Shown here one piece after another: positions 34,978 to 44,703 of a DNA stretch of 62,194 bases. This DNA is from UBA3206 sp964548855. Its GTDB lineage: Bacteria > Bacillota_I > Bacilli_A > Acholeplasmatales > Anaeroplasmataceae. The notes under the pieces are model-generated. The model had not been told where the DNA came from and did not search any database. It worked only from the letters and a program-made list of their open reading frames with translations. Positions within the stretch are counted from its first letter, which is position 1; the number at the start of each line of letters is the position of its first letter. The position numbers and the translations under genes are program-made. The DNA lies in contig CAZJSR010000010.1 of the NCBI GenBank assembly GCA_964548855.1, positions 1 to 62,194 on the forward strand, in the 5' to 3' direction.

Positions 34978-35200
34978 GATAATAGAGAGTAGTTATATAA
35001 TGAACTTTTAGCGAGCTAGTGTTGGTGGAAGACTGGTAATTCATGTATAATGAAGCGCACTATTTAGGTTTTATCTGAATAAGTAGGATAAACGTTATTT
35101 CGCGTTAAGAAAAAGAGGTGGCTTATATAAAAAATATAAGCAATTAGAGTGGTACCGCGCATACAGGCGTCTCTTTGTTTACAAAGGGGCCTTTTTTTTA
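34978..35200 (+). ncRNA. T-box riboswitch, probably arginine specific, upstream of argG
   Basis: The T-box AGAGTGGTACCGCG is at 35146-35159 and a terminator AGGC...GCCT with T run at 35165-35199. Stem I starts at about 34980 with an AGCGAGCTAGTGTTGGTGGAA-type region. The probable specifier is CGC (35056-35058) in GAAGCGCAC, an arginine codon, matching the arginine biosynthesis operon downstream. The overlapping GCG (Ala) cannot be excluded by sequence but would not fit the genes. Low charged tRNA-Arg should switch the operon on. Confidence 0.9.
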
Positions 35201-35318
35201 TATTTTATTCTAAATTATTGTTATAACTTTTATAAGGTGTTATAATAATTAAAAGGTAAAAAATGTGTAAAAAAGGTTCTTAAATTAAAATAGAATCGAA
35301 AAAAAGGAGAAAATTAAA

Positions 35319-36551
35319 ATGGCAGAAAAGAAGATTAAAAAAGTAGTTTTAGCTTATTCAGGAGGATTAGACACATCAATAATCATTCCATGGTTAAAAG
35401 AAAATTATGATAACTGTGAAGTAATCGCAGTATCTGGAAATGTAGGACAAACTGATGAACTTGTTGGTCTTGAAGAAAAAGCATTAAAGACAGGTGCATC
35501 TAAGTTATATGTTGAAGACTTAAATAAAGAATTCGTTGAAGATTTCATTTTCCCAACAATGAAAGCTGGAGCAAAATATGAAAAATATTTACTAGGTACA
35601 TCATTTGCACGTCCAATTATTGCGAAAAGAATTGCAGAAATCGCATTAAAAGAAGGTGCTGATGCAATATGTCATGGATGTACAGGAAAAGGAAATGACC
35701 AAGTACGTTTCGAACTAGCAATTAAAGCATTTGCTCCAAATATGAAGATTATAGCTCCATGGAGAGAATGGGATATTAAATCAAGAGATGAAGAAATAGA
35801 TTATGCAGAAGCTCATAATATTCCACTTAAGATTTCAAGAGAAACTAATTATTCAAAAGATAAGAACTTATGGCATTTATCACATGAAGGGTTAGATCTT
35901 GAAGACCCAGCTAATGAACCTCAATACAATAAAAAAGGATTTTTAGAATTAGGTGTTTCTCCAGAACAAGCACCAGATAAACCTGAATATGTTACTATTC
36001 ACTTTGAAAAGGGAATTCCTACAAGTGTAAATGGTAAGGAATTAGGTGCTGTTGATTTAATATGGGAATTAAATAAAATTGGTGGTAGAAACGGTATTGG
36101 TATTTTGGATATCGTTGAAAATAGACTTGTTGGTATGAAGAGTCGTGGAGTATATGAAACACCAGGTGGAACTATTTTATATGAAGCACATGAACTTCTT
36201 GAGTCTATTACATTAGATAAAGAAACTTCTCATTTTAAAAAGACTATTGCAGATAAATTTGCAGATTTAGTATATAACGGACTTTGGTTTACACCACTTC
36301 GTGAGGCGTTATCAGCATTTGTTGATAAGACTCAAGAAAATGTAACAGGTGATGTTAAGGTTAAATTATATAAAGGAAATATTATTCCTGCAGGTATAAC
36401 TTCACCATATACATTACATAATATGGATATCGCATCATTTGATGATGATGGTGGAGCATATAACCAAGCAGATTCAGCAGGATTCATTAATTTATTTGGA
36501 CTTCCTGTAAAAGTACAAGCTATGGTTAATAATAGTAAAAAAAATAAGTAA
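35319..36551 (+). CDS. argG: Argininosuccinate synthase
   Basis: Joins citrulline and aspartate with ATP to give argininosuccinate. The 410-residue protein has the N-type ATP pyrophosphatase loop VLAYSGGLDTS at residues 9-19, GNVGQ, HGCTGKGNDQVRFE, and PWREWD, all expected for ArgG. AAAAGGAG precedes the ATG. First gene of the arg operon and directly downstream of the arginine T-box. Confidence 0.97.
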   Translation: MAEKKIKKVVLAYSGGLDTSIIIPWLKENYDNCEVIAVSGNVGQTDELVGLEEKALKTGASKLYVEDLNKEFVEDFIFPTMKAGAKYEKYLLGTSFARPIIAKRIAEIALKEGADAICHGCTGKGNDQVRFELAIKAFAPNMKIIAPWREWDIKSRDEEIDYAEAHNIPLKISRETNYSKDKNLWHLSHEGLDLEDPANEPQYNKKGFLELGVSPEQAPDKPEYVTIHFEKGIPTSVNGKELGAVDLIWELNKIGGRNGIGILDIVENRLVGMKSRGVYETPGGTILYEAHELLESITLDKETSHFKKTIADKFADLVYNGLWFTPLREALSAFVDKTQENVTGDVKVKLYKGNIIPAGITSPYTLHNMDIASFDDDGGAYNQADSAGFINLFGLPVKVQAMVNNSKKNK

Positions 36552-36570
36552 TTAAGGTAGGTAATAAAGT

Positions 36571-37950
36571 ATGGCAATGTGGGCTGGTAGATTTAAAAAA
36601 GAATTAGATAAAGAGGTAAATGATTTTAATTCATCAATTTCATTTGATTCTAGGATGTATGAATTTGATATATTAGGATCTATAGCTCACGCAACTATGC
36701 TAGGTAAGCAAAGAATTATAAGTGATGAAGATAGTAAACTAATAACTGATACTTTATCTTTAATACTTGAGGATTTAAAAACAGGTGCTTTAGATTTTGA
36801 TTACACTGCTGAAGATATTCATATGTTTGTTGAAGCAGAGCTTACTAAAAGGATTGGAGAAGTTGGAAAAAGACTTCATACTTCTCGTAGTAGAAATGAT
36901 CAAGTGGCATTAGATATAAGATTATATTTACGTCATGAAATAAAAGAAATTAAGGCATTAGTAATTAAATTAATAGAAGAAATTTTAGATTTAGCTAAGA
37001 AAAATCAAAAAACAATAATGCCAGGTTATACACATCTTCAACGTGCTCAACCTATTACCTTTGCTAATCATCTTTTGGCTTATGCAAATATGTTAAAAAG
37101 AGATTTAGATAGACTTAATGATACATATAAAAGATTAAATGGTATGCCTCTTGGTTCATGCGCACTTGCAGGTACAACATATAACATTGATAGAAAATTA
37201 GTATGTAAACTTCTTGATTTTGATTATGTTGTACAAAATACATTAGATGGAGTTTCAGATAGAGATTTTTGTGTAGAACTTGCATCTACAATTGCGATGA
37301 TTCAAATGCATTTATCAAGATTTAGTGAAGAAATAATTATGTGGTGTTCATGGGAATTTAAATTTATTGAATTAGATGATGCGTATTCAACTGGTTCAAG
37401 TATAATGCCACAAAAGAAAAATCCTGATATTGCAGAACTTGTAAGAGGTAAAACTGGTAGAGTATATGGTAATTTGATGACTTTGCTTACAATGTTGAAA
37501 GGATTACCACTTGCGTATAATAAAGATATGCAAGAAGATAAGGAAGCTATATTTGATAGTGTTGATACTATTAAACAATGCTTAAGTATTTTTACACCTA
37601 TGCTTGCGACAATAAAAGTTAATGAAAAAAATATGAGAAATGCCGCGGCAAAGGGATTTATAAACGCAACTGATTTAGCTGACTATTTAGTAGGTAAAGG
37701 TATGGCGTTTAGAGATGCATATAAAATTTCAGGTACATTAGTTGCAAGGTGTATTGATCTAAATACAACTCTTGAAGAATTACCAATTCAAGAATATAGA
37801 AAACTTAGTGATAAGTTTGACAATGATTTATATGATGCCATCAATTTAGAAAATTGTACATTTAAACGTAATAGTGAGGGTGCATCTAGTATTGAATCAA
37901 CAACAAAGCAAATTGAAGATCTAAAAAAGGAGCTTGCCCAAAATGTATAA
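36571..37950 (+). CDS. argH: Argininosuccinate lyase
   Basis: Splits argininosuccinate into arginine and fumarate, the last step of the pathway. The 459-residue fumarase-superfamily protein has MWAGRFKKE at the N terminus, TSRSRNDQVALD, GYTHLQRAQP and the signature loop TGSSIMPQKKNPD. It starts 19 bases after argG and its end overlaps the argC start by eight bases. Confidence 0.97.
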   Translation: MAMWAGRFKKELDKEVNDFNSSISFDSRMYEFDILGSIAHATMLGKQRIISDEDSKLITDTLSLILEDLKTGALDFDYTAEDIHMFVEAELTKRIGEVGKRLHTSRSRNDQVALDIRLYLRHEIKEIKALVIKLIEEILDLAKKNQKTIMPGYTHLQRAQPITFANHLLAYANMLKRDLDRLNDTYKRLNGMPLGSCALAGTTYNIDRKLVCKLLDFDYVVQNTLDGVSDRDFCVELASTIAMIQMHLSRFSEEIIMWCSWEFKFIELDDAYSTGSSIMPQKKNPDIAELVRGKTGRVYGNLMTLLTMLKGLPLAYNKDMQEDKEAIFDSVDTIKQCLSIFTPMLATIKVNEKNMRNAAAKGFINATDLADYLVGKGMAFRDAYKISGTLVARCIDLNTTLEELPIQEYRKLSDKFDNDLYDAINLENCTFKRNSEGASSIESTTKQIEDLKKELAQNV

Positions 37951-38887
37951 AGTATTTATTGATGGAAAAGAAGGAACAACTGGATTAAGAATTTTTGATA
38001 GATTTAAAAATCGTAATGATATTGAAATTCTTACAATTAGTGATGAGTTAAGAAAAGATGTTAATGAACGTAAAAAAATGATTAATCAAGCTGATATTGT
38101 TTTCTTATGTTTACCAGATAATGCAGCTATTGAAGCGGTTAGTTTATGTGAAAATCCTAATACTAAAATAATAGATGCATCTACAGCACATAGAACGAAT
38201 CCAGATTGGGCATATGGTTTTGCAGAACTTGGTATGGATTTTTATCTTAAAATTAAAAATTCAAAAAGAGTTGCAGTTCCAGGATGTTATGCTTCAGGAT
38301 TTATGAGTATAGTATATCCTTTAGTAAAATTAGGAATTTGTAATAACGATTATCCATTTTGTGCAAATGCAATTAGTGGGTATAGTGGTGCAGGTAAAAA
38401 AGCCATTAAGGTTTATGAAGATAAAGATAGACCTGAAATGTATGATGCACCAAGATTATATGCAATGAGTCAATCTCATAAGCATTTAAAGGAAATGCAA
38501 GCAATTGCAGGATTAAAAGAAAAGCCTTTATTTAATCCATATGTATGCGATTTTCTTCAAGGAATGCTTGTTACAATTCCGCTTTATGTAAATAATTTAA
38601 ATAAGAAAATGACACCACTTGAAGTGTGGACGTCCCTTAATGAATTTTATAAAGGTAGTGATTTTGTAAGAGTTATGCCTTTTTATGAAACTGGAACAGA
38701 AGATGGTTTTATTTCTGCAAATCATTTAAGTGGAAAAGACTATTTAGAAATATATGTTGCTGGTAACGAAGAAAGAATAAATATTACAGCATGTCTTGAT
38801 AATCTTGGTAAAGGTGCATCAGGTGCTGCGATTGAATGTATGAATATAATGTTAGGTCTAGATCCAAAAACGGGATTAGTACTATAA
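37943..38887 (+). CDS. argC: N-acetyl-gamma-glutamyl-phosphate reductase (short, type 2)
   Basis: Reduces N-acetylglutamyl phosphate to the semialdehyde. The 314-residue protein begins VFIDGKEGTTGLRIFDRF, the variant of the type 2 ArgC group, with the catalytic cysteine in PGCYASGF and HLKEMQ downstream. The start at 37943 follows AAAAGGAG inside the end of argH and gives an eight-base overlap; a TTG three codons upstream is less likely. Confidence 0.92.
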   Translation: MYKVFIDGKEGTTGLRIFDRFKNRNDIEILTISDELRKDVNERKKMINQADIVFLCLPDNAAIEAVSLCENPNTKIIDASTAHRTNPDWAYGFAELGMDFYLKIKNSKRVAVPGCYASGFMSIVYPLVKLGICNNDYPFCANAISGYSGAGKKAIKVYEDKDRPEMYDAPRLYAMSQSHKHLKEMQAIAGLKEKPLFNPYVCDFLQGMLVTIPLYVNNLNKKMTPLEVWTSLNEFYKGSDFVRVMPFYETGTEDGFISANHLSGKDYLEIYVAGNEERINITACLDNLGKGASGAAIECMNIMLGLDPKTGLVL

Positions 38888-38896
38888 GGAGGAAAT

Positions 38897-40120
38897 ATGT
38901 TTAAGTTTGTTGATGGTGGAGTTTGTGCTCCAAAGGGATTTAAAGCAAATGGTATTCATTGCGGTTTAAAGAAAAATAAAGCTAAAAATGATTTAGCGTT
39001 AATTGTTAGTGATACTTTATGTAAAACTGCATCAGTTTATACTACTAATCTAGTTAAGGGAGCTCCTATATATGTAACTTTAGAGCATAGTAAAAATGGA
39101 GTTGCACAAGCTATTATTTGTAATAGTGGAAATGCAAATACATGTAACGCTGATGGAATTGAAATTGCAAAAGAAATGTGTCATCTTGTTAGTTTAGAGA
39201 CAAATATTAAAGAAGATGATGTATTAGTTGCTTCTACTGGAGTTATTGGTCAAAGATTATCAATCGAACCTATAAAGAACGGAATGAAAGAATTAGTCGC
39301 AGGACTTGATAATAAAGATATCAATTCTACACTTGCTTGGGAAGGTATTAGAACAACGGATACATTTAAAAAAGAAATTTCTATAGAATTTACGATTTCT
39401 GGTAAGGTATGCCGTATGGGTGGTATTTGTAAAGGTTCTGGTATGATTCATCCTAATATGGCAACTATGTTAGGATTTATAACAACAGATGTTGCGATAT
39501 CTAAAGAATTGTTACAAAAAGCATTAAAAGAAAGTATTGAGGATACATTTAATATGGTATCAGTTGATGGTGATACTTCTACAAATGATACAGTATCAAT
39601 TCTTGCGAATGGTATGGCATTAAATAGTGAAATAGTTAATGAAGACGAAGATTATCTAGAATTTAAAAAGGCACTAAATTTTGTTAATACATATTTATCA
39701 AAAGCTATTGCGAAAGATGGAGAAGGTGCAACTAAATTATTAATTTGTGATGTTTTAGGTGCTAAAACAAAAAGTGACGCGAAAATTGTATCTAAATCAG
39801 TAATTTGTTCTAGCCTACTTAAAGCTGCGATGTTTGGTGCAGATGCAAACTGGGGTAGAGTACTTTGTGCAATAGGCTATAGTGGTGCATGTGTTGATAT
39901 TAATAAAGTAGATGTTGAATTTGAAAGCATCAAGGGAATTATTCCAGTTTGTAAGGATGGTGCTGGAATAGATTTTAGTGAAGAAATTGCTAAAGAGATT
40001 TTACTTGAAGATGAAATTATAATTCGTGTTAATTTAAATGATGGTGAATTTAAAGCACAAGCATTTGGTTGTGATTTAACATATGATTATGTAAAAATTA
40101 ATGGAGATTATAGAAGTTAA
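38897..40120 (+). CDS. argJ: Bifunctional glutamate N-acetyltransferase/ornithine acetyltransferase
   Basis: Recycles the acetyl group from N-acetylornithine to glutamate, and in bifunctional forms can also use acetyl-CoA. The 407-residue precursor has NSGNANTCN, ASTGVIGQ, the KGSGMIHPNMATML site where self-cleavage occurs before the Thr, VDGDTSTND and GADANWGR. Its presence makes the arginine pathway cyclic, so an ArgA enzyme is only needed for priming, if at all. AAGGAGG precedes the start. Confidence 0.96.
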   Translation: MFKFVDGGVCAPKGFKANGIHCGLKKNKAKNDLALIVSDTLCKTASVYTTNLVKGAPIYVTLEHSKNGVAQAIICNSGNANTCNADGIEIAKEMCHLVSLETNIKEDDVLVASTGVIGQRLSIEPIKNGMKELVAGLDNKDINSTLAWEGIRTTDTFKKEISIEFTISGKVCRMGGICKGSGMIHPNMATMLGFITTDVAISKELLQKALKESIEDTFNMVSVDGDTSTNDTVSILANGMALNSEIVNEDEDYLEFKKALNFVNTYLSKAIAKDGEGATKLLICDVLGAKTKSDAKIVSKSVICSSLLKAAMFGADANWGRVLCAIGYSGACVDINKVDVEFESIKGIIPVCKDGAGIDFSEEIAKEILLEDEIIIRVNLNDGEFKAQAFGCDLTYDYVKINGDYRS

Positions 40121-40137
40121 GATTGGAGAAAAATAAT

Positions 40138-40992
40138 ATGAAGATAACTAATGAACAAAGAGCAGAAGTTTTAGTTCATGCTCTACCTTATATTCAAAAG
40201 TATTATGGAAAAATTGTTGTAATTAAATATGGCGGAAACGCAATGATTGATGAAAAACTTAAACAAGATGTTATGCAAGATTTAGTATTACTTCAACTTA
40301 TTGGAATGAAGGTGGTTTTAGTTCATGGCGGTGGACCTGAAATAAATTCAGCTTTTAAAGCATATAATAAAGAAACAATAAAAGTTGATGGATTAAGATT
40401 TACTGATGAAGAAGGTGCATCAATTGTTCAAATGGTTTTAGCAGGTAAGGTAAATAAAGATTTAGTTAAACTTCTAGGTGTCCGAGGAGGAAAGGCTATT
40501 GGTCTTTCTGGAATGGATGGTAAAATGATCCAATGTTCTTTTAAAGATAAAGATAAATATGGATTTGTTGGTTCAATAGATGAAATAAATCCAGAAGTTA
40601 TTTATGATGCATTAGATAATGGATATATTCCTGTTATTTCAACAGTAGGAGTTGACCTTTTAGGTAATAGTTATAATATTAATGCAGATACAGCTGCTGC
40701 TCAAATTGCTGGTGCATTAAAGGCTGAAGCGTTTATAGCAATGACAGATATTCCAGGACTTTTAAGAGATAAGAATGATGAATCAAGTTTAATTCATAAA
40801 ATTAATGTAAGTGAACTTGCGAGTCTTGCGAAACAAGGAATAATTGATGGTGGTATGATTCCTAAGGTTGAGTGCTGTGTAGAGGCGATTAGAAGAGGAG
40901 TGCATAAAGTATTCATAATTGATGGTAGAGTACCGCATTCAATACTAATTGAACTTATGACAGATGAAGGAATAGGAACAATGTTCAAATAG
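40138..40992 (+). CDS. argB: Acetylglutamate kinase
   Basis: Phosphorylates N-acetylglutamate. The 284-residue amino-acid kinase has IKYGGNAM, VHGGGPEI, GLSGMDG, and NINADTAAAQIA, with the IDGGMIPK motif before a C-terminal IDGR. The ATG at 40138 is preferred because TTGGAG lies nine bases upstream. No N-terminal extension of the arginine-sensitive hexameric type is obvious beyond a short helix (ERAEVLVHALPYIQKY), which does resemble that used for arginine inhibition. Confidence 0.95.
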   Translation: MKITNEQRAEVLVHALPYIQKYYGKIVVIKYGGNAMIDEKLKQDVMQDLVLLQLIGMKVVLVHGGGPEINSAFKAYNKETIKVDGLRFTDEEGASIVQMVLAGKVNKDLVKLLGVRGGKAIGLSGMDGKMIQCSFKDKDKYGFVGSIDEINPEVIYDALDNGYIPVISTVGVDLLGNSYNINADTAAAQIAGALKAEAFIAMTDIPGLLRDKNDESSLIHKINVSELASLAKQGIIDGGMIPKVECCVEAIRRGVHKVFIIDGRVPHSILIELMTDEGIGTMFK

Positions 40993-41001
40993 AGGTGTGT
41001 T

Positions 41002-42183
41002 ATGAAATTTGACGATTTAAAATGTAATGATAAAGAATATATAATTAATACATATAATAGATTTGATGTTGCAATTAAAGAAGGAAAAGGTTCAACATTA
41101 TATGATGTTGATGGAAAAAAATATATTGATTTTTCTTCTGGAATTGGAGTTAACGCATTTGGAGTAAATGATAAAGAATGGGTTGATGCAGTGTGTTATC
41201 AAGCATCACAAATCCAACATATTTCAAATCTATACTATACTATTCCACAAATTCGTTTAGCTGAAATTTTATGTGAAAAAGCAAATATGAAAAAAGTATT
41301 TTTCTGCAATAGTGGAGCTGAGGCAAATGAAGGTGTTATAAAAGCTGCGAGAAAGTATTCATATGATAAATATGGAGAAGGTAGAAAAGATATTATTACA
41401 CTTGAAGGTAGTTTTCATGGGCGTACAGTCCTTACTCTTTCTGCTACAGGACAAGATAAATTTCATAAGTATTTCGCTCCATTTGTAGACGGATTTAAAT
41501 ATGCTAAACCAAATGACATTGAAGGACTTTTAAATATGATAGATGATAAAACATGCGCTATCATGATTGAAACTATCCAAGGTGAAGGTGGAGTAAATAA
41601 CTTAGATGAAGAATTTATTAAGGCAATTGATAAAGTATGTAAAGAAAAAGATATTTTATTTATTGTAGATGAAGTTCAAACTGGAAATGGTCGTACTGGA
41701 TATTTTTATTCATATCAAGAATATGGTGTTACACCAGATTTAGTATCTACAGCTAAAGGTCTAGCTGGTGGTCTTCCTATGGGTGCAGTATTATTTGGTG
41801 AAAAGACAGAAAAAACATTAAGTTATGGTGACCATGGAACAACATTTGGTGGAAATCCTATATGTGCACAAGCTGCGATTTCAGTTGTTAGTAGGATAGA
41901 TGAAAAACTATTAGATAATGTTAAGAATGCAAATAAAATAGTTAAAGATATATTATCAGCCTCACCTGCTGTAAATAAAATTACAGGTAAAGGTTTAATG
42001 ATAGGTGTTGATTTTACATCACCTAGTGGTAAGAATGCTTCAGATGTAGTTAAAGATTGTATTAAAAAAGGATTAATTGTCTTAACAGCTAAAGATAGAG
42101 TTAGATTATTACCTCCTCTTAATATTACAACAGAAGAACTTACAGAAGGACTTAATATTTTGAAAGGAGTTATTGAAGAATAA
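41002..42183 (+). CDS. argD: Acetylornithine aminotransferase
   Basis: PLP-dependent transamination of N-acetylglutamate semialdehyde to N-acetylornithine. The 393-residue class III aminotransferase has NSGAEANEG, SFHGRT, IVDEVQTGNGRTG (PLP-binding Asp) and STAKGLAGGLPMGA with the Schiff-base lysine. GAGGTGTGTT precedes the start, ten bases after argB. Its stop shares one base with the argF start. Confidence 0.95.
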   Translation: MKFDDLKCNDKEYIINTYNRFDVAIKEGKGSTLYDVDGKKYIDFSSGIGVNAFGVNDKEWVDAVCYQASQIQHISNLYYTIPQIRLAEILCEKANMKKVFFCNSGAEANEGVIKAARKYSYDKYGEGRKDIITLEGSFHGRTVLTLSATGQDKFHKYFAPFVDGFKYAKPNDIEGLLNMIDDKTCAIMIETIQGEGGVNNLDEEFIKAIDKVCKEKDILFIVDEVQTGNGRTGYFYSYQEYGVTPDLVSTAKGLAGGLPMGAVLFGEKTEKTLSYGDHGTTFGGNPICAQAAISVVSRIDEKLLDNVKNANKIVKDILSASPAVNKITGKGLMIGVDFTSPSGKNASDVVKDCIKKGLIVLTAKDRVRLLPPLNITTEELTEGLNILKGVIEE

Positions 42184-43097
42184 TGAAACATTTTTTAAAT
42201 TTACAAGATTTTACAAAAGATGAAATTATTGATTTACTTAATTTAGCAGATCAATTAAAGTATGAAAGAAAACATAATATTGAACATAAGTTACTTAAGG
42301 GTAAAAAACTTGGATTAATTTTCCAAAAATCTTCAACAAGAACAAGAGTATCATTTGAAGTTGGAATGACAGAACTTGGAGGATATCCTTTATTCCTTTC
42401 ATCAAGAGATTTACAAATTGGTCGTGGTGAACCAGTACAAGATACTGCAAGAGTATTATCTAGATATTTAGATGGAATTATGATACGTACATTTGATCAA
42501 CAAGAAGTTGAAGATTTCGCAAAATATGGTAGTATCCCTGTAATAAATGCTCTAACTGATTATTCTCATCCATGTCAAGTTTTAGCTGACCTAATGACAA
42601 TAAGAGAATTTAAAGGTACTTTTGAAGGGCTAAAAGCATGTTATATAGGTGATGGTAATAATATGACAAATTCAATTATTGTAGGATGTTTAAAGGTTGG
42701 TATGAAAGTATCTGTTGCATGTCCTAAAGGATATGAACCAGCAAAGAAAGTAATTGATTTTGCAAATGAAGAATATCCTGGAATGTTTGAACTTGTAACT
42801 GATCCAATGGTTGCGGCAAAGAATGCAGATGTATTATTTACAGATGTATGGGCATCTATGGGTCAAGAAGGTGAAGCATTAGAAAGAAAGAAAGTTTTTG
42901 AAGGAGTATATCAAATAAATTCTAAAGTACTAAGTGTTGCGAATAAGGATTGTATGGTTCAACATTGTCTTCCTGCTCATAGAGAAGAGGAAATTACAAA
43001 TGAAGTATTTGAAGCACACGCAAATGAAATATTTGAAGAAGCAGAAAATAGGCTTCATGCTCAAAAAGCTATAATGGTGAAATTAATGAAGGATTAA
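42183..43097 (+). CDS. argF: Ornithine carbamoyltransferase
   Basis: Forms citrulline from ornithine and carbamoyl phosphate. The 304-residue protein has the carbamoyl phosphate loop SSTRTRVSFE, the DYSHPCQVLAD motif and HCLPAHR near the C terminus, all diagnostic. Start codon overlaps the argD stop (TAATG). It is the last gene of the arg operon and its stop codon lies within the terminator stem. No carAB genes are in the window. A catabolic role is unlikely with the biosynthetic genes upstream. Confidence 0.96.
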   Translation: MKHFLNLQDFTKDEIIDLLNLADQLKYERKHNIEHKLLKGKKLGLIFQKSSTRTRVSFEVGMTELGGYPLFLSSRDLQIGRGEPVQDTARVLSRYLDGIMIRTFDQQEVEDFAKYGSIPVINALTDYSHPCQVLADLMTIREFKGTFEGLKACYIGDGNNMTNSIIVGCLKVGMKVSVACPKGYEPAKKVIDFANEEYPGMFELVTDPMVAAKNADVLFTDVWASMGQEGEALERKKVFEGVYQINSKVLSVANKDCMVQHCLPAHREEEITNEVFEAHANEIFEEAENRLHAQKAIMVKLMKD

Positions 43098-43109
43098 TCC
43101 TTCATTTTT
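43085..43109 (+). terminator. Rho-independent terminator of the arg operon
   Basis: AATGAAGGA and TCCTTCATT pair around TTAA, followed by T residues. The stem spans the argF stop codon. Confidence 0.8.
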
Positions 43110-43150
43110 CATCATTTTATTAGTATAATTATAAAAAAGGACGTGATTTA

Positions 43151-43987
43151 ATGATTAAAGATGAAAATATGAAATTATATAATGGTGTAAGTATTCCAAA
43201 AATTGGATTTGGTACATGGCAATCTAAAGATGGAAAAGAAGCGTATGATGCAGTGTTATGTGCTATAAAGCATGGATATAGACATATTGATACTGCACTA
43301 GTTTATAATAATGAAGTAAGCGTAGGAAAAGCTATAAAGGATTCTAAAGTAAATAGAGAAGATTTATTTATTACAACAAAATGTCCAGCAGATATTAAAA
43401 CATATGATGGGTGTATTAGCGCTTTTAGAGAGTCTTTAAATAATTTAGGATTAGATTATATAGACCTATATTTAATACATGCACCATGGCCATGGAGTGA
43501 TGTAGGTGGAGATTATACAAAAGGAAATATTGAAGTATGGAAAGCTATGATATCACTTTATAATGAAGGAGTTATTAAGTCTATTGGGGTTTCTAATTTT
43601 CATCCTAGTGATATAGAGGCATTAATAAAAGAAACGAATGTTAAACCTATGGTTAATCAAATAAGATATTTTATAGGAAATACGCAAGATAAAATAACAA
43701 AATATTGTCAAGAAAATGATATATTAGTAGAAGCTTATTCACCACTAGCGACAGGAAAATTATTAGAAAATGAAACGATAAATAAAATCGCAAATAAATA
43801 CAATACATCTATCGCAAAATTATGTATAAGATACTGTATAGAAAAAAACACATTGCCTCTTCCTAAAAGTGTACATGAGACAAGAATAATAGATAATTTA
43901 GATGTAGATTTTAAGATAGATGAAAATGATATTAAACTTTTAGATAAGATTCATGATGAATCATTAGATAGACCACTTAGGAGTTAA
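43151..43987 (+). CDS. Aldo/keto reductase
   Basis: NADPH-dependent carbonyl reductase, 278 residues. The catalytic tetrad is visible: Asp in RHIDTALVY, Tyr in the same motif, Lys in FITTKC and His in LYLIHAPW. GVSNFHPSDIEAL and PLPKSVHETRI (cofactor binding) are also present. Substrate cannot be assigned; the closest characterised relatives reduce methylglyoxal, 2,5-diketogluconate or similar compounds. GGACGTGAT precedes the start. The thioesterase gene follows after three bases. Confidence 0.9.
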   Translation: MIKDENMKLYNGVSIPKIGFGTWQSKDGKEAYDAVLCAIKHGYRHIDTALVYNNEVSVGKAIKDSKVNREDLFITTKCPADIKTYDGCISAFRESLNNLGLDYIDLYLIHAPWPWSDVGGDYTKGNIEVWKAMISLYNEGVIKSIGVSNFHPSDIEALIKETNVKPMVNQIRYFIGNTQDKITKYCQENDILVEAYSPLATGKLLENETINKIANKYNTSIAKLCIRYCIEKNTLPLPKSVHETRIIDNLDVDFKIDENDIKLLDKIHDESLDRPLRS

Positions 43988-43990
43988 TTT

Positions 43991-44698
43991 ATGAAACTTG
44001 TATATGAAGAGAAAATAAAATTAAGAACAGAAGACTTTGATTATAAAGATATTATTAAACCATCTGCGATATTAAATTTATTTCAAGATATTGCAGGAAT
44101 TCACGCAACTAATATCGGTCTTGGATTTAAAGATACATTTGATTTAGGATTATACTGGATACTTGTTAGAACATATTATGAAGTTTATCATGATTTAAAG
44201 CCTTTAACGGAAATTAAACTTATTACATTTCCTCATCAAAAGGGTAAAATAGATTGTGATAGAGAATATATCATTAAAGATTTAGATGATAACATCTTAG
44301 TAAGAGGAATATCTAAATGGGTAGTAATTGATATTAATACAAGAAAACTTCATAGAACAGATAATGTTATTTTTCCAAATGGTGAATATGAAAAGCCATA
44401 TTTTGATACTATTAAAAAACATCAAATTCCGGATACAGAGTTTGAAAAAGTATATACTTATAAGGTTATGAAGTCTGATATTGACCATAATGGACATACT
44501 AATAATGCCATATATGCAGATATTATTTATGAAGTATTAGATGATATAAATATAAAAAAGTTTTATATCGATTATATTAAAGAAACTAAAAAAGATGATG
44601 TTATAAATATCTACAAGTATGAATTAGATGATAATTTATATTTTATTGGATATAAAGATGATGAAAAAATCTTTACTGCAAATATTATAAAAGGATGA
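43991..44698 (+). CDS. Acyl-ACP thioesterase (FatA/FatB type)
   Basis: A 235-residue double hot-dog thioesterase that would release free fatty acids from acyl carrier protein. The N-terminal hot-dog carries LNLFQDIAGIHATNIGLG and LYWILVRTYYEVY; the second hot-dog has SDIDHNGHTNNAIYADI, the family active-site motif with Asp, Asn and His. Overlaps the next gene region by a few bases at most. Such genes are widespread in Firmicutes that excrete or remodel fatty acids. Confidence 0.87.
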   Translation: MKLVYEEKIKLRTEDFDYKDIIKPSAILNLFQDIAGIHATNIGLGFKDTFDLGLYWILVRTYYEVYHDLKPLTEIKLITFPHQKGKIDCDREYIIKDLDDNILVRGISKWVVIDINTRKLHRTDNVIFPNGEYEKPYFDTIKKHQIPDTEFEKVYTYKVMKSDIDHNGHTNNAIYADIIYEVLDDINIKKFYIDYIKETKKDDVINIYKYELDDNLYFIGYKDDEKIFTANIIKG

Positions 44699-44703
44699 TA
44701 AAA

